Source of the DNA: Bettongia penicillata ogilbyi
Lineage: Eukaryota > Chordata > Mammalia > Diprotodontia > Potoroidae
Reading direction: 5' to 3'
NCBI GenBank assembly: GCA_023548195.1
Contig: JAJHZJ010000420.1
Location: forward strand, 1-64,000
DNA length: 64,000 nt
Shown: piece by piece, positions 46,930 through 58,894 of the stretch
Layout: every line of letters begins with the position of its first letter
How positions within the stretch are numbered: position 1 is the first letter of the stretch
Notes under the pieces: generated by a model
What the model saw: only the letters and a program-made list of their open reading frames with translations
What the model was told of the DNA's origin: nothing
Databases searched by the model: none
Made by a program: the position numbers and the translations under genes

Positions 46930-47690
46930 TTCACATATGTTTAAATATGATAAATTTGGTGATAGTCACTGGTGTCTACCAAAGACATTTTCAGAGATTT
47001 TTAGGGAAATGTGACATTTAAAAAGTCCAAGAGACATAGTTGCTAGACAATTAATCATTTTATTAATAATGTTAGCATTTGATCAATGAAATGAATCAGT
47101 GACACTTTTGCATGCCAAAGACCCCTACCTGCTGGTGGGTTTACAGTTTATATGCCTTTGGGAGAGTGGGTGTTAGGAGGGGTGGCAATATACTCAGACT
47201 GGGTAATGATTAATGAGAAAAAAAATGTTACAAGAGGTGGATCAATATTCCCAAAAGGGGCTGGGGAATTAGCTTTGATTATATCATTTCCTTCTAAAAT
47301 GCCCAGCCTTGGGCAATCTAATCAAATAATTTCTTCTGACCTAAACCTGTGTATAGCACAATGGACTTCCATACCTTAAATGAAATTCTTTGTCTGGTTG
47401 GATGCATTATGACCAAGACTAAAGAGAACCTTATTTCAACCTGAGGTCTTTAGAAAAAGGGGAAACTGGATTTCCCCAAATCATTGATTTTCAGTAATCA
47501 TTTGTCTCAGATGTGAGTATAGTTAATCTGTTTGATGAAATAAAGATACAAAAAAAGGTGAACAAGTTAGAGTAATGTGATGAACCTAAGAATACTAAAT
47601 TTCATGTGTTGTATGACTAAAGAATTTAATAATCTAGTGATGACCCTCTCTGTGAAGAGGCAAATCCTTAGTAAACATAGTTTCCTTTCA
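46930..47690. other. no recognisable feature
   Basis: Nothing recognised. Confidence 0.5.
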
Positions 47691-47691
47691 G

Positions 47692-47882
47692 GGAAGCTAG
47701 ATGGCACATCTCAGGTACTTACTAGCTGTGTGACTGTGGGCACTTAAGTCTATTTGTGTGTTTCCTCATCTATGAAATGAACTAGAGAAAAAAATGATGA
47801 ACCATATCAGTATTTTTGCCAAGGAAACTTCAAATGGAGTAATAAAGAGTCAGACATGACTTAAAAATTAGTGGAAAACAAG
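47692..47882 (+). mobile_element. tRNA-derived CORE SINE with internal deletion
   Basis: Head 'gggaagctagatggcacatc' jumps directly to the core 'ggtacttactagctgtgtga', losing the B-box region; then 'cctcatctatgaaatgaac', 'ttttgccaaggaaacttc' and 'gagtcagacatgacttaaa'. Confidence 0.85.
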
Positions 47883-47884
47883 AA

Positions 47885-48925
47885 ATTCCCTTCTAACTCT
47901 CAATTTTTCATTCTATGATGCTATGAATCCCTGATCTATCCCAAATTGACTTTTCAAACTTAAGTAAATCACTTGTTTGTTTTAGAACTCAGTTTTCTCA
48001 TTTGTTTAAAAAAAGAGGGATTTGGTCTAGAAAACAACTGAGTTCTATAAGAGGTCTAAGCCTTTGATTCACAGAATCATATTCAATGCAATTTGAGTTT
48101 GGCAAACCTATCAAACCTGAAATTTTAGAGTCACAACCATAATTGACACAATATTGTTTCCCTTCTCAGTGGGTGGGGACAGAACTGTAAAGAATGAGAT
48201 AATTTGTAATCAACATAAAAAAAGGTTAAAGATAAGAGATTTAAACCTTTTCAATTCAAAAAAAGATGCATCTTCATCTGTACACTATGAAGGAAATCAA
48301 AGGAGGAATTACATAGAAAATTAAATTTAATAGACATAAATTTGGATCTTTAAGTTAAAATAATTGCGTAACGATAGGACAGGGTCTATGTGACTAGACA
48401 AATGTTCATCCAATAAAAGCCTGGAGATTTGAAACAATGTGACTTGGAAGTAAAAAAAAAAAAAGTTAATACATTAACTAACACATAAATTCTAGTATGA
48501 GACACATGATAGTACATCTCTATTCTTCCTTGGTCAGATACTATCCATCTGGAGAATTCTATTAATTTTTGGGGGGTGAACATTAAAGAAATGATATAAA
48601 TTTTAAAAATTTTATAAATCTCTCTCCTGGGCACTTCCTCAAAACTACATTGTAGATGAGGCAACACCAAGATTTAGATTGGATTCTACATAAACTTAAA
48701 AGAATAGTTCATGAGATTATATTAATGTATTTATTTTTACTTTCAGCAAATATTTAATTCAAATCAAAATTATTTAATTAAATTATGTAAGAAAATATTT
48801 CTAAAATATTATCCTGATAAAAATCAGGTGTCATTTCCTACATATACTACATATACTATCAGGTACAAAGTTATCTATACCTAATGAATGCTACGGAAGA
48901 GGCACAAGGGTAACATGCATGGTCA
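47885..48925. other. no recognisable feature
   Basis: Nothing recognised; the minus frame at 48386-48670 has no motif. Confidence 0.5.
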
Positions 48926-48927
48926 AG

Positions 48928-49022
48928 GCATACACACACACACACACACACACACATACATACACACACACACACATATATATATATATACATATATACA
49001 TATACATACATATTTGTGTGTA
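48928..49022. repeat. (CA)n(TA)n(CATA)n microsatellite
   Basis: Two CA runs separated by TACATA, then TA and CATA units. Confidence 0.96.
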
Positions 49023-49024
49023 TA

Positions 49025-50265
49025 CAACTTAAGCTTCCAATTCTGCAGTGTTACTGGTTTCTGCTGATTTTAGCACATGGACTCTGCTATACCTGATTTC
49101 CTCTTATCTCACGTGGCATGAAGATCTACTAGGTTCTACTAGACTTGTTGTCTATCAGGAATTATTCCTGGCTCATTTTCTTGGCAACTGTTCAGTTTTG
49201 TCCCAATGCATGTTGTCTACAGAGGTCCCATTGGCCTTGACATTCTTGAGTATCATTCTTATTCCAGCTTTAATTGCTTCCTTCATATAGGATCCCATTT
49301 CTTTTTTTTTTTCTAACAGGATAAATCAACTATGACATTACTTTTCAGTTTAATAAACAAGGCAGCTTTTTTTGAATCATTTATTTGACTGAGTGAGAGG
49401 CATGGATAGCAGTAATTTTCCAGATGCAAATAAAAATGTTTTTCCTTAGCCTTTTTTTTTGATTCAGTCATTTTTTCAGCCATAATTACTTTCTCTGTAA
49501 AGGCAGAGTGACAGAATTTCAGTCCCAATATCTTGTTTTACAGGAAACAAACTCTCTTGGAGAAAAGTTGAAGAAGAGACTCTAAAAATATTTATTCATG
49601 CAACCCTTCCAATTGTATATAGACTGATCAATGTAAACATATGTAACATACATGGGCAAAGCTTATCACATACACAACCCTAAATAATGAAAGACAAGGC
49701 ATTCACCTCAAAGGAAACAACAATCTCTGGGTATTCCATAAATCTGGGAAGTTTCCCAGAAAAGACCTTTAGTTATTGTGTCAAAAACTCTGAAGATGGT
49801 CATGAGGAACAAATCCTTTCCCACCTTTGTCTCAGACTCTTTCTTATCAGAAAGTATTATGTATCTACTACCGAAAGCTAAAAATGCTATGCATTCTCTA
49901 AATATAGTCTAATTACATACTTATATACTATATTCAAATCATTCATACCTTGTATTATCTCCCCTTGCAAAAAATTCAGAAACACTTAGAAGCAAACAAT
50001 GTATTGACTGAAGAACAAAATTGTTTTTGCCAAGGAGTTACAGGGGTGTAATAAGTAATCTGTTCTCCATTTGATATTTGTTCAACCAGTTGCCTCATGA
50101 TTTGCTCATGTTTTCTAACATACAAAATGGATCCAAATATAGGGAGGAAAGTATTAGACCTAATTAAAAAGTTGGAAATTCATCTATTTAAAATATATCA
50201 CCAATACAACAATATCAGGAAAAAAGATTTTTTATAAAATACTGTATACACTAGCTCTATACAGG
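49025..50265. other. no recognisable feature
   Basis: The 80-codon plus frame at 49048-49290 is hydrophobic and open but has no recognisable domain; I do not call it a gene. Confidence 0.45.
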
Positions 50266-50269
50266 ATGA

Positions 50270-50420
50270 ATTGTAAATAATCAAGAGATGAAAGGCACCA
50301 GAATTAAGAATGAATGGAGATTAGAAAAGGCTCCCTGTGGAAGGTGATATTTTATAAGGGACTTGAAGGAAATCAATGAAGTTATCAAGAAGAAACTTGT
50401 GGGAAATTTCTTTATCAAGA
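50270..50420 (-). mobile_element. L2 LINE interior fragment
   Basis: 'gaaaggcaccagaattaaga', 'aaaaggctccctgtggaagg', 'ataagggacttgaaggaaat' in reverse-complement L2 order. Confidence 0.68.
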
Positions 50421-51440
50421 AGTAAAATTAAGAAATAAAAAAGTAAAGAAAAAAGTGCATTTAAAGTATCAACACCTAGAAAATATTAGTCTTAATGTAG
50501 AATTTAGGAATCAAAAATGAACTATCATGCATTTTAAAATTTCTTAGATATCTATATAATATTAATACTTCAAATGGACTACTACCTTAAGGTTGTTAAA
50601 GAATTAACAGTCCCTCATCAAAACAGAGGAAGATAAATGATAGAAAATTTTAGGCAATATGATAAGCAAGTTACATAGATAAAGAAAAGCTTTCAGAACA
50701 AATATACATCAGCCCCTCTGGGCAATAGTAAGAGCTGACAGTAGGTACACATCATTGAATTTGTTTCATACGAGTAAAAGGGATTTACCTTTGGATGGAG
50801 CCCATGAAATGGCTGAGGTCCAAGAAAGGAATTCAGTTTCTTCCATATGAACTCCCTCAATAAAATGTTCACAAAGAATCATTGAATACATAAGTTAAGT
50901 CATGTTATTGTACTAATGGAAACAAAAGAGCTTATGATGTCAAATGAGAACCATGTCATCTCAACCACAAGTTATATGATCTTGTCCTTAAAATGTCAGG
51001 ATTTAGTGATCATCCAGGGGAAGATTATATGGGGGAATTTTCAGACTCTTGTCATTCTTGATTGAAGGCATTACATTTCAGTACTTACTGAATTATGCTG
51101 CTATAAGTACTTACTATTTACAAAATGTAGCCTTATAACTTAAGATATGCACGCAGAGTTTACCATTTTTCCATGTGTGACATATTCCTATAATTCAAAT
51201 ATATATTTCAAGGTATTTTTAAGAAATGAACTAGCAAATTCTATTATTGCTGGAACATTATTATAGAAAGACTTGTCATCTATAATTGTTCATACACAGC
51301 ATTAATATAAAATAGCTAAAGAAGAATGTTTTATTAGATTTTGCCTTAATATATATGGTTAATCTCTCATATATATGAAACAAAAACTTTCAAGATATAG
51401 ATACTTAGAAAGAGAATCATGAGGAATAGGAAAATCTGTT
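50420..51440. other. no recognisable feature
   Basis: Nothing recognised. Confidence 0.5.
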
Positions 51441-51469
51441 TATCTTTTTAAAAAATAATTCTTATCATC

Positions 51470-52260
51470 TTTGCTACTGAAGCTGAGGGACTGACAGAAG
51501 GCAGTATGTGGCTGCAATATCAAATAGCTGATGCCATCTTGTGCCACCACCTTCTTTGAGATTTTGAAGATATCCCAGGAACTTGAACCCCAGAGATTTA
51601 GAGTACTAACTAAGAATAGCATTACTCCAAGATGTCCAGCCTTGTTCACATCTTGGGCCCTGCAGAATTCACTGAGGAGAGCAATCATGTGGGAAAAGGG
51701 TCCACTTTCTTTGCCACCATTAACCCTAACTGGTGAAAAATTGCCAATAAACCCATGAGTTCAGTTAGTGGCAGTTCCTCTAAGAAAAAAAACACTACTA
51801 TTTCACTTCCATCTTCTGCAAGTAACATCCCAGCAATCCCTGCGACTGCCATCTCCACCAACTGCCATCCACTGGCTTTGATGGGATAAACAAGCCAACT
51901 TACCTGAAACAAGGCACCTCTCAAGAGAAATGTGATGTAGCATATTGTAGAAAAATCAAACCATCACCATCTTGATGTTCACTTTCTCTCAAATTGCAAA
52001 GGACACAGCCCAAGGCACTGATACCAAGCCTTTGAAATAGTAGCTTGCCAAAGTCCATCCACAAGTGTTCTATAGGCATCTCTGAGGACTTTAATGCCTG
52101 TGGAAAGAGACCCACTTTCCATGTCACCACCAATATAAAATTCCATAATCAGGTCATCTCAAGAGTTCTGGAATTGGTAGCCACTCCATCCCCCGAACTA
52201 CTAGTCCTATTTGGATTTCAATCCTCATAATTATCATCCCGGGGAGAAAACTGTAGAATG
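51470..52260. other. unidentified GC-richer block with weak internal repetition
   Basis: About 790 bases noticeably richer in G+C than their flanks, with no SINE/LINE block I know. Two places about 415 bases apart read alike on the plus strand: 'ctgaggag...gggaaaagggtccacttt' (51672-51709) and 'ctgagga...ggaaagagacccacttt' (52083-52118). Frames on both strands reach 60-82 codons, none continuous. It could be an old retrocopy, an LTR-like repeat or unknown repeat; I cannot tell. Confidence 0.35.
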
Positions 52261-52424
52261 TGACTTAGCAAATATTTTTGTAGGCAATACAGCTTCTGCC
52301 TGCTTGAAAGCCATAGGTACTGAAGATTCAGAAAATAAAATAACCACTACAAAAGTCTTGACATCAAGGAATGATTATGAATTTTAGAAATCATTTTACC
52401 TATTTTGTTTATTGCATAAAAGTT

Positions 52425-52600
52425 TCATTATAACATTGTGATATATAGGTGTTACAGGTATTAACTATCCCCATTTTAAGTAAGGAAATGTAATTGACTT
52501 TCCCAGTTTCAGTCACAGTAAGTATCCCAAAATCAGATATGAACCTATATCTTCCTAAATCCAAATCCAGAATTTTGTCCACTATACAGTATTGACTCTC
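52425..52600 (-). mobile_element. MIR/CORE SINE
   Basis: Reverse complement order: 'taactatccccattttaag', 'gtaattgactttcccagttt', 'cagatatgaacctatatctt', 'aatccaaatccagaattttg'. Confidence 0.75.
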
Positions 52601-52705
52601 ATGATTTTTTAAAATAATCCAACAGATAAAGCAACAAACAAGCAAATTAATTAATATATTATAAAAGTAAGTGAATCAATGAGTAAATAATCATAGATAG
52701 ATAAA

Positions 52706-52731
52706 TCAATACATACATACATACATACATA
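52706..52731. repeat. (CATA)n microsatellite
   Basis: About six CATA units. Confidence 0.9.
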
Positions 52732-52862
52732 AACATGTTTTCTTCTGTTTGGTATCCATGAACAAGAATTGTATATTTTGGGCAAAGGGAAACTTCTAAT
52801 GACTCTGTAATGATATCACAAAGAACATAAATTCTTCTACTAACATGGACATGGAGCCTAGT

Positions 52863-53517
52863 GTCCTTCTTTTAAAATTTTGTTTTCTTTTTTCAACAAT
52901 TACATGGAAAAACAATTTTGACATTCACTGTTAAAATATAAATTCCAAATTATCTCTTCTCTCTCTTTTCCCTCATTGAGAAGGCAGGCAGTACATTATA
53001 GGTTAGTTATACATGAGTAGTCATACAAAACATTTCCATTTCAATCATGTTGTGAAAGAAAACACAGACAATATCAAAACTCCAAACAAATAAGAAAAAT
53101 GAAGTTTAAAAAATATGATTCAATGTGAATTTACAGTCCACTAGTCCTTTTCCTGGAGGTGGATAATATGTTTCATCATAATTCCTTCAGAATATTCTTG
53201 GATCATTGCATTGCTGAGAATGCTGCCATTCAGTTGATCATCACACAATTAATGCCATTAATGGGTAGAATATTCTCCTGGTTCTCCTCATTTCCCTTCT
53301 CTTCAGATCATGTAAGTCTTTCCAGGTTTTTCTGAGAGCATCCTGTTCATTATTTCCTATAGAATAGTAGTATGCCATCACATTCATGTAGCAATACTTT
53401 GAATTCATTTGGGGTCATTATTTAAACATTGATTGCAGGAAAATTTGGGAGAGCTCAGGCAAGTCTCTGCCTTATCTCTGCCATCTTGGAGCTGTTGCTA
53501 GTCTTATTCTTAAAAAT
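52863..53517 (-). mobile_element. mini-L1: L1 5' end joined to ORF2 end and 3' UTR
   Basis: On the minus strand the element starts with the L1 5' end (53490, 'ccaagatggcagagataagg' in sense) and about 90 bases of 5' sequence. It then passes at about 53398 straight into the last 125 bases of ORF2 ('YMNVMAYYYSIGNNEQD') and 3' UTR down to about 52880. About 610 bases in all. Flanks at 52863-52878 ('gtccttcttttaaaat') and 53501-53517 ('gtcttattcttaaaaat') could be a worn target-site duplication. No full 5' UTR, ORF1, endonuclease or RT is present. Confidence 0.75.
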
Positions 53518-53724
53518 ATAAAAGGACCAAGATTATTTGGATTTGAAGTTTTGATGTATCAAATATTAGTTTCACTACTGCCTTGTAAGAACTACTTTTC
53601 TCTGTTTCTGTCTTTCTCAAAACATAAAAAGTAGTATTAGATGTATTTAAAGTAAAATATTTAATTCCAAGTGAGGAAGCATAGTCTATATGAAGAAAGA
53701 CTGTATCTGGGAAGGCAAATGGAA

Positions 53725-53850
53725 TCATTGAATTTCAGATTTCCAAAAGTCAACAGAGACTGCTCAATTCAACAGGCTAATTCTACAGGTGAGGAAATAG
53801 AAGTTAAGTGATTTGCCCATGATCACATATTAAATAAGAGAATTTCTGTT
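53725..53850 (-). mobile_element. MIR-like SINE fragment
   Basis: 'gctaattctacaggtgagga', 'agttaagtgatttgcccatg', 'atcacatattaaataag' are the MIR core in reverse complement. Confidence 0.65.
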
Positions 53851-54790
53851 TATTATTTCATAGTGTGAAATTTTTTATTAAATGACACAATATTTTTCAG
53901 AAATAAAAAAGGCTGCCATAAATATTTTGTACTAATTTTGATTATTTGAATAATTTTTTTCTGATTATAGAGTAAATTTAAACTGGCAGTGTTCCTTCAT
54001 AGCTTAGAATTTTTTCTAATAAGATCATCCTATGGGTACTGCTTATATTAGTATTGAAAAATGAAATTCTCTAAAGTTCCCTGAATTTTGCAAATACCCT
54101 GTTAATTATTAAGTTTATTAATACTTTCCTTCACAAAAAGAATATATATGTATGTATATGCATATCTGTATATATACATATATCACTCAAAATTTTGATG
54201 CATACTGAAAAATCATATTCTAAAATGTTTCAATCCAGTAAAGGGGTGAGCTAGGCAATGATCTTATTTGGAATAAAGTTTTTCCAATTCTAATTCTGGT
54301 TACCACTCTTACCTTGTTCTCTAGAAATTGTTAGTTCCTTTTTGACCTTTTGAGTAGTTTTCTAAAAACAAAACAAAACAAAAACAAAGGCTCAGCTTTT
54401 GAAAAAAAAAGTTATTTAGTGGATGTTATGTCCTAGAAGTGTGATTAACTATTGATAGGTTTCCTTCAGTCTATTAAATAGAGAAAGAATTGTAGACTAG
54501 AAAAAAAAACATTTTTAATGAATGTTTTCATTAAAATCAGAAACTTGATATGCTTCCCTACTGGACCACTATTTTTTCAATCCAACATAATTTCTTAGTA
54601 GTGAAATGATGAGTCAAATATGAATCTGCTATATTTGATAAAGACTTAATCCGATTTGTTCAGCTCAGAATTGCCTATTTCCTCTCAATATCCCTCACCT
54701 CATTTCGCCTTTTAAATAGCCCATGGAATTTCAGAATTATTTTTAAGAACTCACTCATTTCAGTCATGAGAATGAAGTGTCCACTTCAGG
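53850..54790. other. no recognisable feature apart from a short TATG tract
   Basis: A TATG/CATA microsatellite lies at 54141-54185 and an (AAAAC)n run at 54366-54388. Confidence 0.5.
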
Positions 54791-54900
54791 TATTCTTATT
54801 TTAATTAGCATGCAGTGGTGAGCCACTAGAGGTTTTCAGCGGAAGGATGACATTATCAGTACTAATGAATCAGGCAATGAGGTGGGGAAATAAGCTGTTA
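54790..54900 (-). mobile_element. possible L2 interior fragment
   Basis: 'gtgagccactagaggttttc' and 'ggaaggatgacattatcag' recall an L2 reverse-complement block; short. Confidence 0.4.
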
Positions 54901-54944
54901 TATAGGGACACAGATAGGAAATGATATTCTGAGTAAGAAAGATA

Positions 54945-55125
54945 CCAGTTAGAACTCTATCTTGGATACTACCTGTGTGACCCAGGGCAGGTCACTTCAC
55001 CTTTGTGTATTTCAGTTTCTTCACATGTAAAATTGAGTTAATAACTGTGGCAGTCAGATGAGATAATATATAAAGAGCATTTTGCAAACTTTGAAGCACT
55101 ACGTAAATGCGAGTTATGACTATTA
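54945..55125 (+). mobile_element. MIR-type SINE
   Basis: 'acctgtgtgacccagggcag', 'cttcacatgtaaaattgag', 'gatgagataatatataaag', 'ttttgcaaactttgaagcac', 'tacgtaaatgcgagttatga': core and tail in plus orientation. Confidence 0.82.
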
Positions 55126-55129
55126 AGAT

Positions 55130-56039
55130 TATTGGAGCAATACTGCGAAAGGTGGACTCTAATGGGGAAAAACCACAGACTAAAATACTATTGAGGATAG
55201 AAGAACTGAAGCCCCTCCCCCCAACATCTGAAGATTGGTTTCAATTTTTGACTCAGAAACTGATATCTTTGGCTGTCAGTATGAGTTTCCACATATGAGA
55301 CTAAATATAAATATTAAAGCAATGTTTTCTTTATTTTCAGTTTGGCAGTTGAGAATTATGAAATATTTTCCTATATGTATCCTGGGCAAAATTCTCTTCA
55401 TGCCCATTTTTCTTGAATAGAAAATGGGAACTCATTTTTCTCTGAGCTGTTGGGAATCCAAGGAAATGTCTGATTCAGTTGGTCAGTTAAGAGCAAGAAA
55501 AGATGAAGATAACAGTTTATAGAAAAGAGAAAATAATGATTCAGAGTAGTGGGAGATTTGTGACAATGCTAGGATAACAAAAGAGACATGAAGAGATGGG
55601 TGTATCATATCTCAATGATCTTTGATAAGACTTTTATTACTTTTTCTATTGAATTAAAAATAGAATGATTGGAGATTTCTGTTTTCATATCTATGCAATA
55701 ATATCCCCTTCCTTTTGGAGTCATATTGCTACTCCACTCAAAGTGGGGGTTAATACTCAGCTCATGCCCCCACATCCAATGTAGTTTATAACAATAGACA
55801 AGAAGCCATAAAACAAGTAGCAAAGTATTAAATTTAGACAGAATAGAAGAATAAATAACAAATGCAGTCATTCTTAGTTTGTCAAATATACAAAATATTA
55901 TCATTGCTTACAGAGTGAAATATCTATGTGAAGGAGATGAACTACAAAAATTCATGTGGTAGTGAAAAGACCTACAAAACACAATGCATTGGGATATCTA
56001 ATTGTAAACACATAGCCTTCCAAATATGTTAGATGAGGC

Positions 56040-56071
<32 letters not shown>

Positions 56072-57550
56072 GTCTCTAAGTTAATTAGCTGATGACCACT
56101 ATTTTAAAGATATAGATAGATATACATGTATGTATATTAATGGAAGGGATCATATTTATTAATAGAAAATTAAATATATGGAGTTATTTCTGTTGGAAAA
56201 TAGAGATATGCTTATTGATTAAATTTTAATAATGCATGTACAAATATTTGTATATAATTCATTTCAGAACTTTAGCAGAGATTCTCATTTTCCGTGCATT
56301 GAGTCCATTTAGAACTAATATAAAAATCACCAGTAAACTCATTGAAATGGACTTACATGTATACAGTGTTTAAGGCCTCATGATGATCTGAACCAGCCCC
56401 ACCTTCCCATGCTGTTCATCCCTTCTCAACCCATCATAAAGCTCTAAGACAGATCTAGGAGAGGAGGGATGATACATTTTCTTTTCTCCTCACTTATTAA
56501 ATACCAGAAAGCTTAAAAAGGAGATGGGGAAACATGGTTCACAAATAGCATACCTGAGAGAATATAAAATAACAGAAATGGACATATACATTCTTCCACC
56601 TCATTGCCCTTTGAAAGGCTTATGGACATTGGTACTTCACTATTGACATCAACGAATGTAGCTCTTATGGATGATGGACCTAGCACATAGTGTTGCCATC
56701 AAGCAGTTGTATAAATGTACACTAAAATCACTTTGGGATCCAATCCCTATACCATAGCTTTGAATAAAGTTTATTAGGTTATATTAGCAACATGTAGACT
56801 TCTTTTCCCCCAACTTCTCTGGTATGGTACAAGGGACACATCACAATTCAAATAAAGGCATATAAAACATTACTTCACTGACCTCATTTACCAGCTTCTG
56901 GCCCATGACAGTATCTGGCCCATCTGGATCATCCGTTGATTCATCAAACTCCAGAATTGATTAAAGATTAGCTCATCGTCTAAAACTGGTGCAACTTTTT
57001 AACTTCCCCATTTATATTGATGTTACTGCCATCTGTCCACATTTAAAGCCCAGGATGCAGTGTGAGACCCTGACCCTTTCAGGCTAATGTCTTAGAGCAT
57101 TTTCATTTTGAGTAAGATACACCCATTCAATGAATAGGCTTCTTTAACTAGTTGCTCAAAGGATGACCCTTTTAATAAAAAACAAAAACAAAACAAAACA
57201 AAAAAAAATTGAGAGGAGAAGATTCTCGGGATTTGTGGGTAAAAGAGAAACAGTTAATATTTAGTATTTAAATCACTCTGTGCTAGGTGAGTGGGGACTT
57301 TTTGTCCAGTCCATGAAAAAGCACCGTGCTCAAATAACATCAATGCTACAACTAGAAAAGGTGATGCTCAGGTGTTAAGCAACAATGCCAGGCATGTTAG
57401 TACTGGTATTGCTTCTTTCTCAAGTGGCATAACACTGATGATCATTTCAGTCATTTACTTTGATGATATGTTATCCTTTCCTTTTAATACTGGGAAAATT
57501 ATATTGATGACCCATATACATACATACCCCATTCTATTTACCATTTGTAG
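55130..57550. other. no recognisable feature apart from (TA)n at 56038-56072
   Basis: About 2.4 kb unrecognised. (TA)n with one TG interruption lies at 56038-56072 and an (AAAAC)n stretch at 57180-57205. The open frames at 55605-55904 (minus) and 57291-57581 (plus) have no recognisable motif. Confidence 0.5.
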
Positions 57551-57552
57551 AG

Positions 57553-58010
57553 TCATATATTTTGAGTTGGAATGGACTTAGAGATCACTTTCTTTTTTAC
57601 AAATGAGTAAACTTATACCCCAGGAAGATAAAATTATTTGCCCAACATTACTTAGGTAGTAATTGATGAACCTAGAATTTGTGCCCATGCTTTGGCTATA
57701 GAGACAAAAAGGTGACACAATGGATAGAATGCTGGGCCTGTAACTGGGAAGAAATGAGTTTGAATCCAGTCTCAGAGACTTACTATCAGTGTAACCTTGG
57801 ACAAGACACTTAACTTCAGTTCATCTCAGTTTTCTCATTTTAAAAAAAAATGGAGATAACAAAATCATGTACCTCCCAGGGTTGTTATAAGGATCCAATA
57901 AGGTAATCATTGTGATTACCTGGAACATAGTAGCACTGTATGAATGTTAATTATTATTATTACTCCAAATCCAGTACTCCTTCCACTGCTCCACATGGCC
58001 TCCCAGTTAG
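57553..58010 (-). mobile_element. MIR-like SINE split by a younger SINE
   Basis: Minus-oriented MIR-like element in two parts: 57553-57702 ('gttggaatggacttagagat', 'acaaatgagtaaacttatac', 'ttatttgcccaacattactt') and 57964-58010 ('caaatccagtactccttcc', 'actgctccacatggcctcc'). The second part is the expected continuation, displaced by the plus-strand SINE between them. Confidence 0.68.
57703..57962 (+). mobile_element. CORE SINE with MIR-type tail, full length, nested
   Basis: Plus-strand order: 'aaggtgacacaatggataga', 'atgctgggcctgtaac', 'tgagtttgaatccagtctc', 'ccttggacaagacacttaac', 'cctcccagggttgttataag', 'aatgttaattattattatta'. It sits inside the minus SINE. Confidence 0.88.
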
Positions 58011-58014
58011 TCAT

Positions 58015-58315
58015 CAAGCATTTACGAAGCATATGTTGTATGAAAAGCACTGTTCTCTCTGCTTAAGGTCTGGCTCATCGAAGAAGCCTTCCCTTGACCA
58101 CCGCAGAGAAGAGTAATATCTCACTCTGAGCACATTTAGCACTCTTTAATTGAGTTGCTATGTAGTTGTTTGTGTAAATACCATTCTTTGGATTCCATTC
58201 CATTAGGACTTCCTTTAAGGGCAGGGATCATATCTCATCCTTCTTTATGTCCCTGACTGAGGAAACAATAGTGCTTGCTTAACATTAGTTTGTTGACTGA
58301 ATGAATGATTATTTT
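58015..58315 (+). mobile_element. L2 LINE 3' end (plus), next to a short minus L2 piece
   Basis: 58015-58065 reads as reverse-complement L2 ('catcaagcatttacgaagca', 'gaaaagcactgttct'). 58070-58315 is plus-strand L2: 'aagaagccttcccttgacca', 'cattccattaggacttcctt', 'agggcagggatcatatctca', 'ttagtttgttgactgaatga'. Confidence 0.75.
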
Positions 58316-58319
58316 TAGA

Positions 58320-58665
58320 ACCACATAACTATATTTTCAGAGATTCTCAGAGTTATATAACTTAATTTTGAACATCAGAGGTGAAGAAAAGAAAAAAATT
58401 CCAAATACATCAATTTCAATTCATGTGTAGATCTGTCAAAAGTCATTAGATCCAGCAGGTGCACTACTAACTTTTGTTCCTATGCTGATGAGTACCAAAA
58501 ATTGCTTATAGTAAAGTTAATTCAATGGTTACACAAACACAAATTTAATGTCTTTTTAAAACTACTTCCTGTCAATGAAAGAATTAGTCTATCCATCCAA
58601 ATAAATAATCTATCCAAGAATAAAAATCTTCCATTTTTATTGTAAGATTTTAGATTTTATACTTA
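58320..58665. other. no recognisable feature
   Basis: Nothing recognised. Confidence 0.5.
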
Positions 58666-58667
58666 AA

Positions 58668-58890
58668 ATAGAGGACACTGGAAATAAGATGGGACTTGGA
58701 GTCAAGAAGACCCATGTTTAAATACTACACACACTTACTAAGTTGTGTGAGCCTGAAAAGTCATTCAAATTCTTTGTGATATAGTTCCCTCATATATAAA
58801 ACAGGATAATAATAGTCCCTATTTCATATGTGATTACATATCTAAAGCAGTAGGCAGGATTTAAAACAATATATAAATGTCAGTTATTTT
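58668..58890 (+). mobile_element. MIR-type SINE
   Basis: 'gggacttggagtcaagaaga', 'cccatgtttaaatactacac', 'cttactaagttgtgtgagcc', 'aacaggataataatagtccc', 'atataaatgtcagttatttt': plus-orientation order. Confidence 0.8.
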
Positions 58891-58894
58891 GGTT

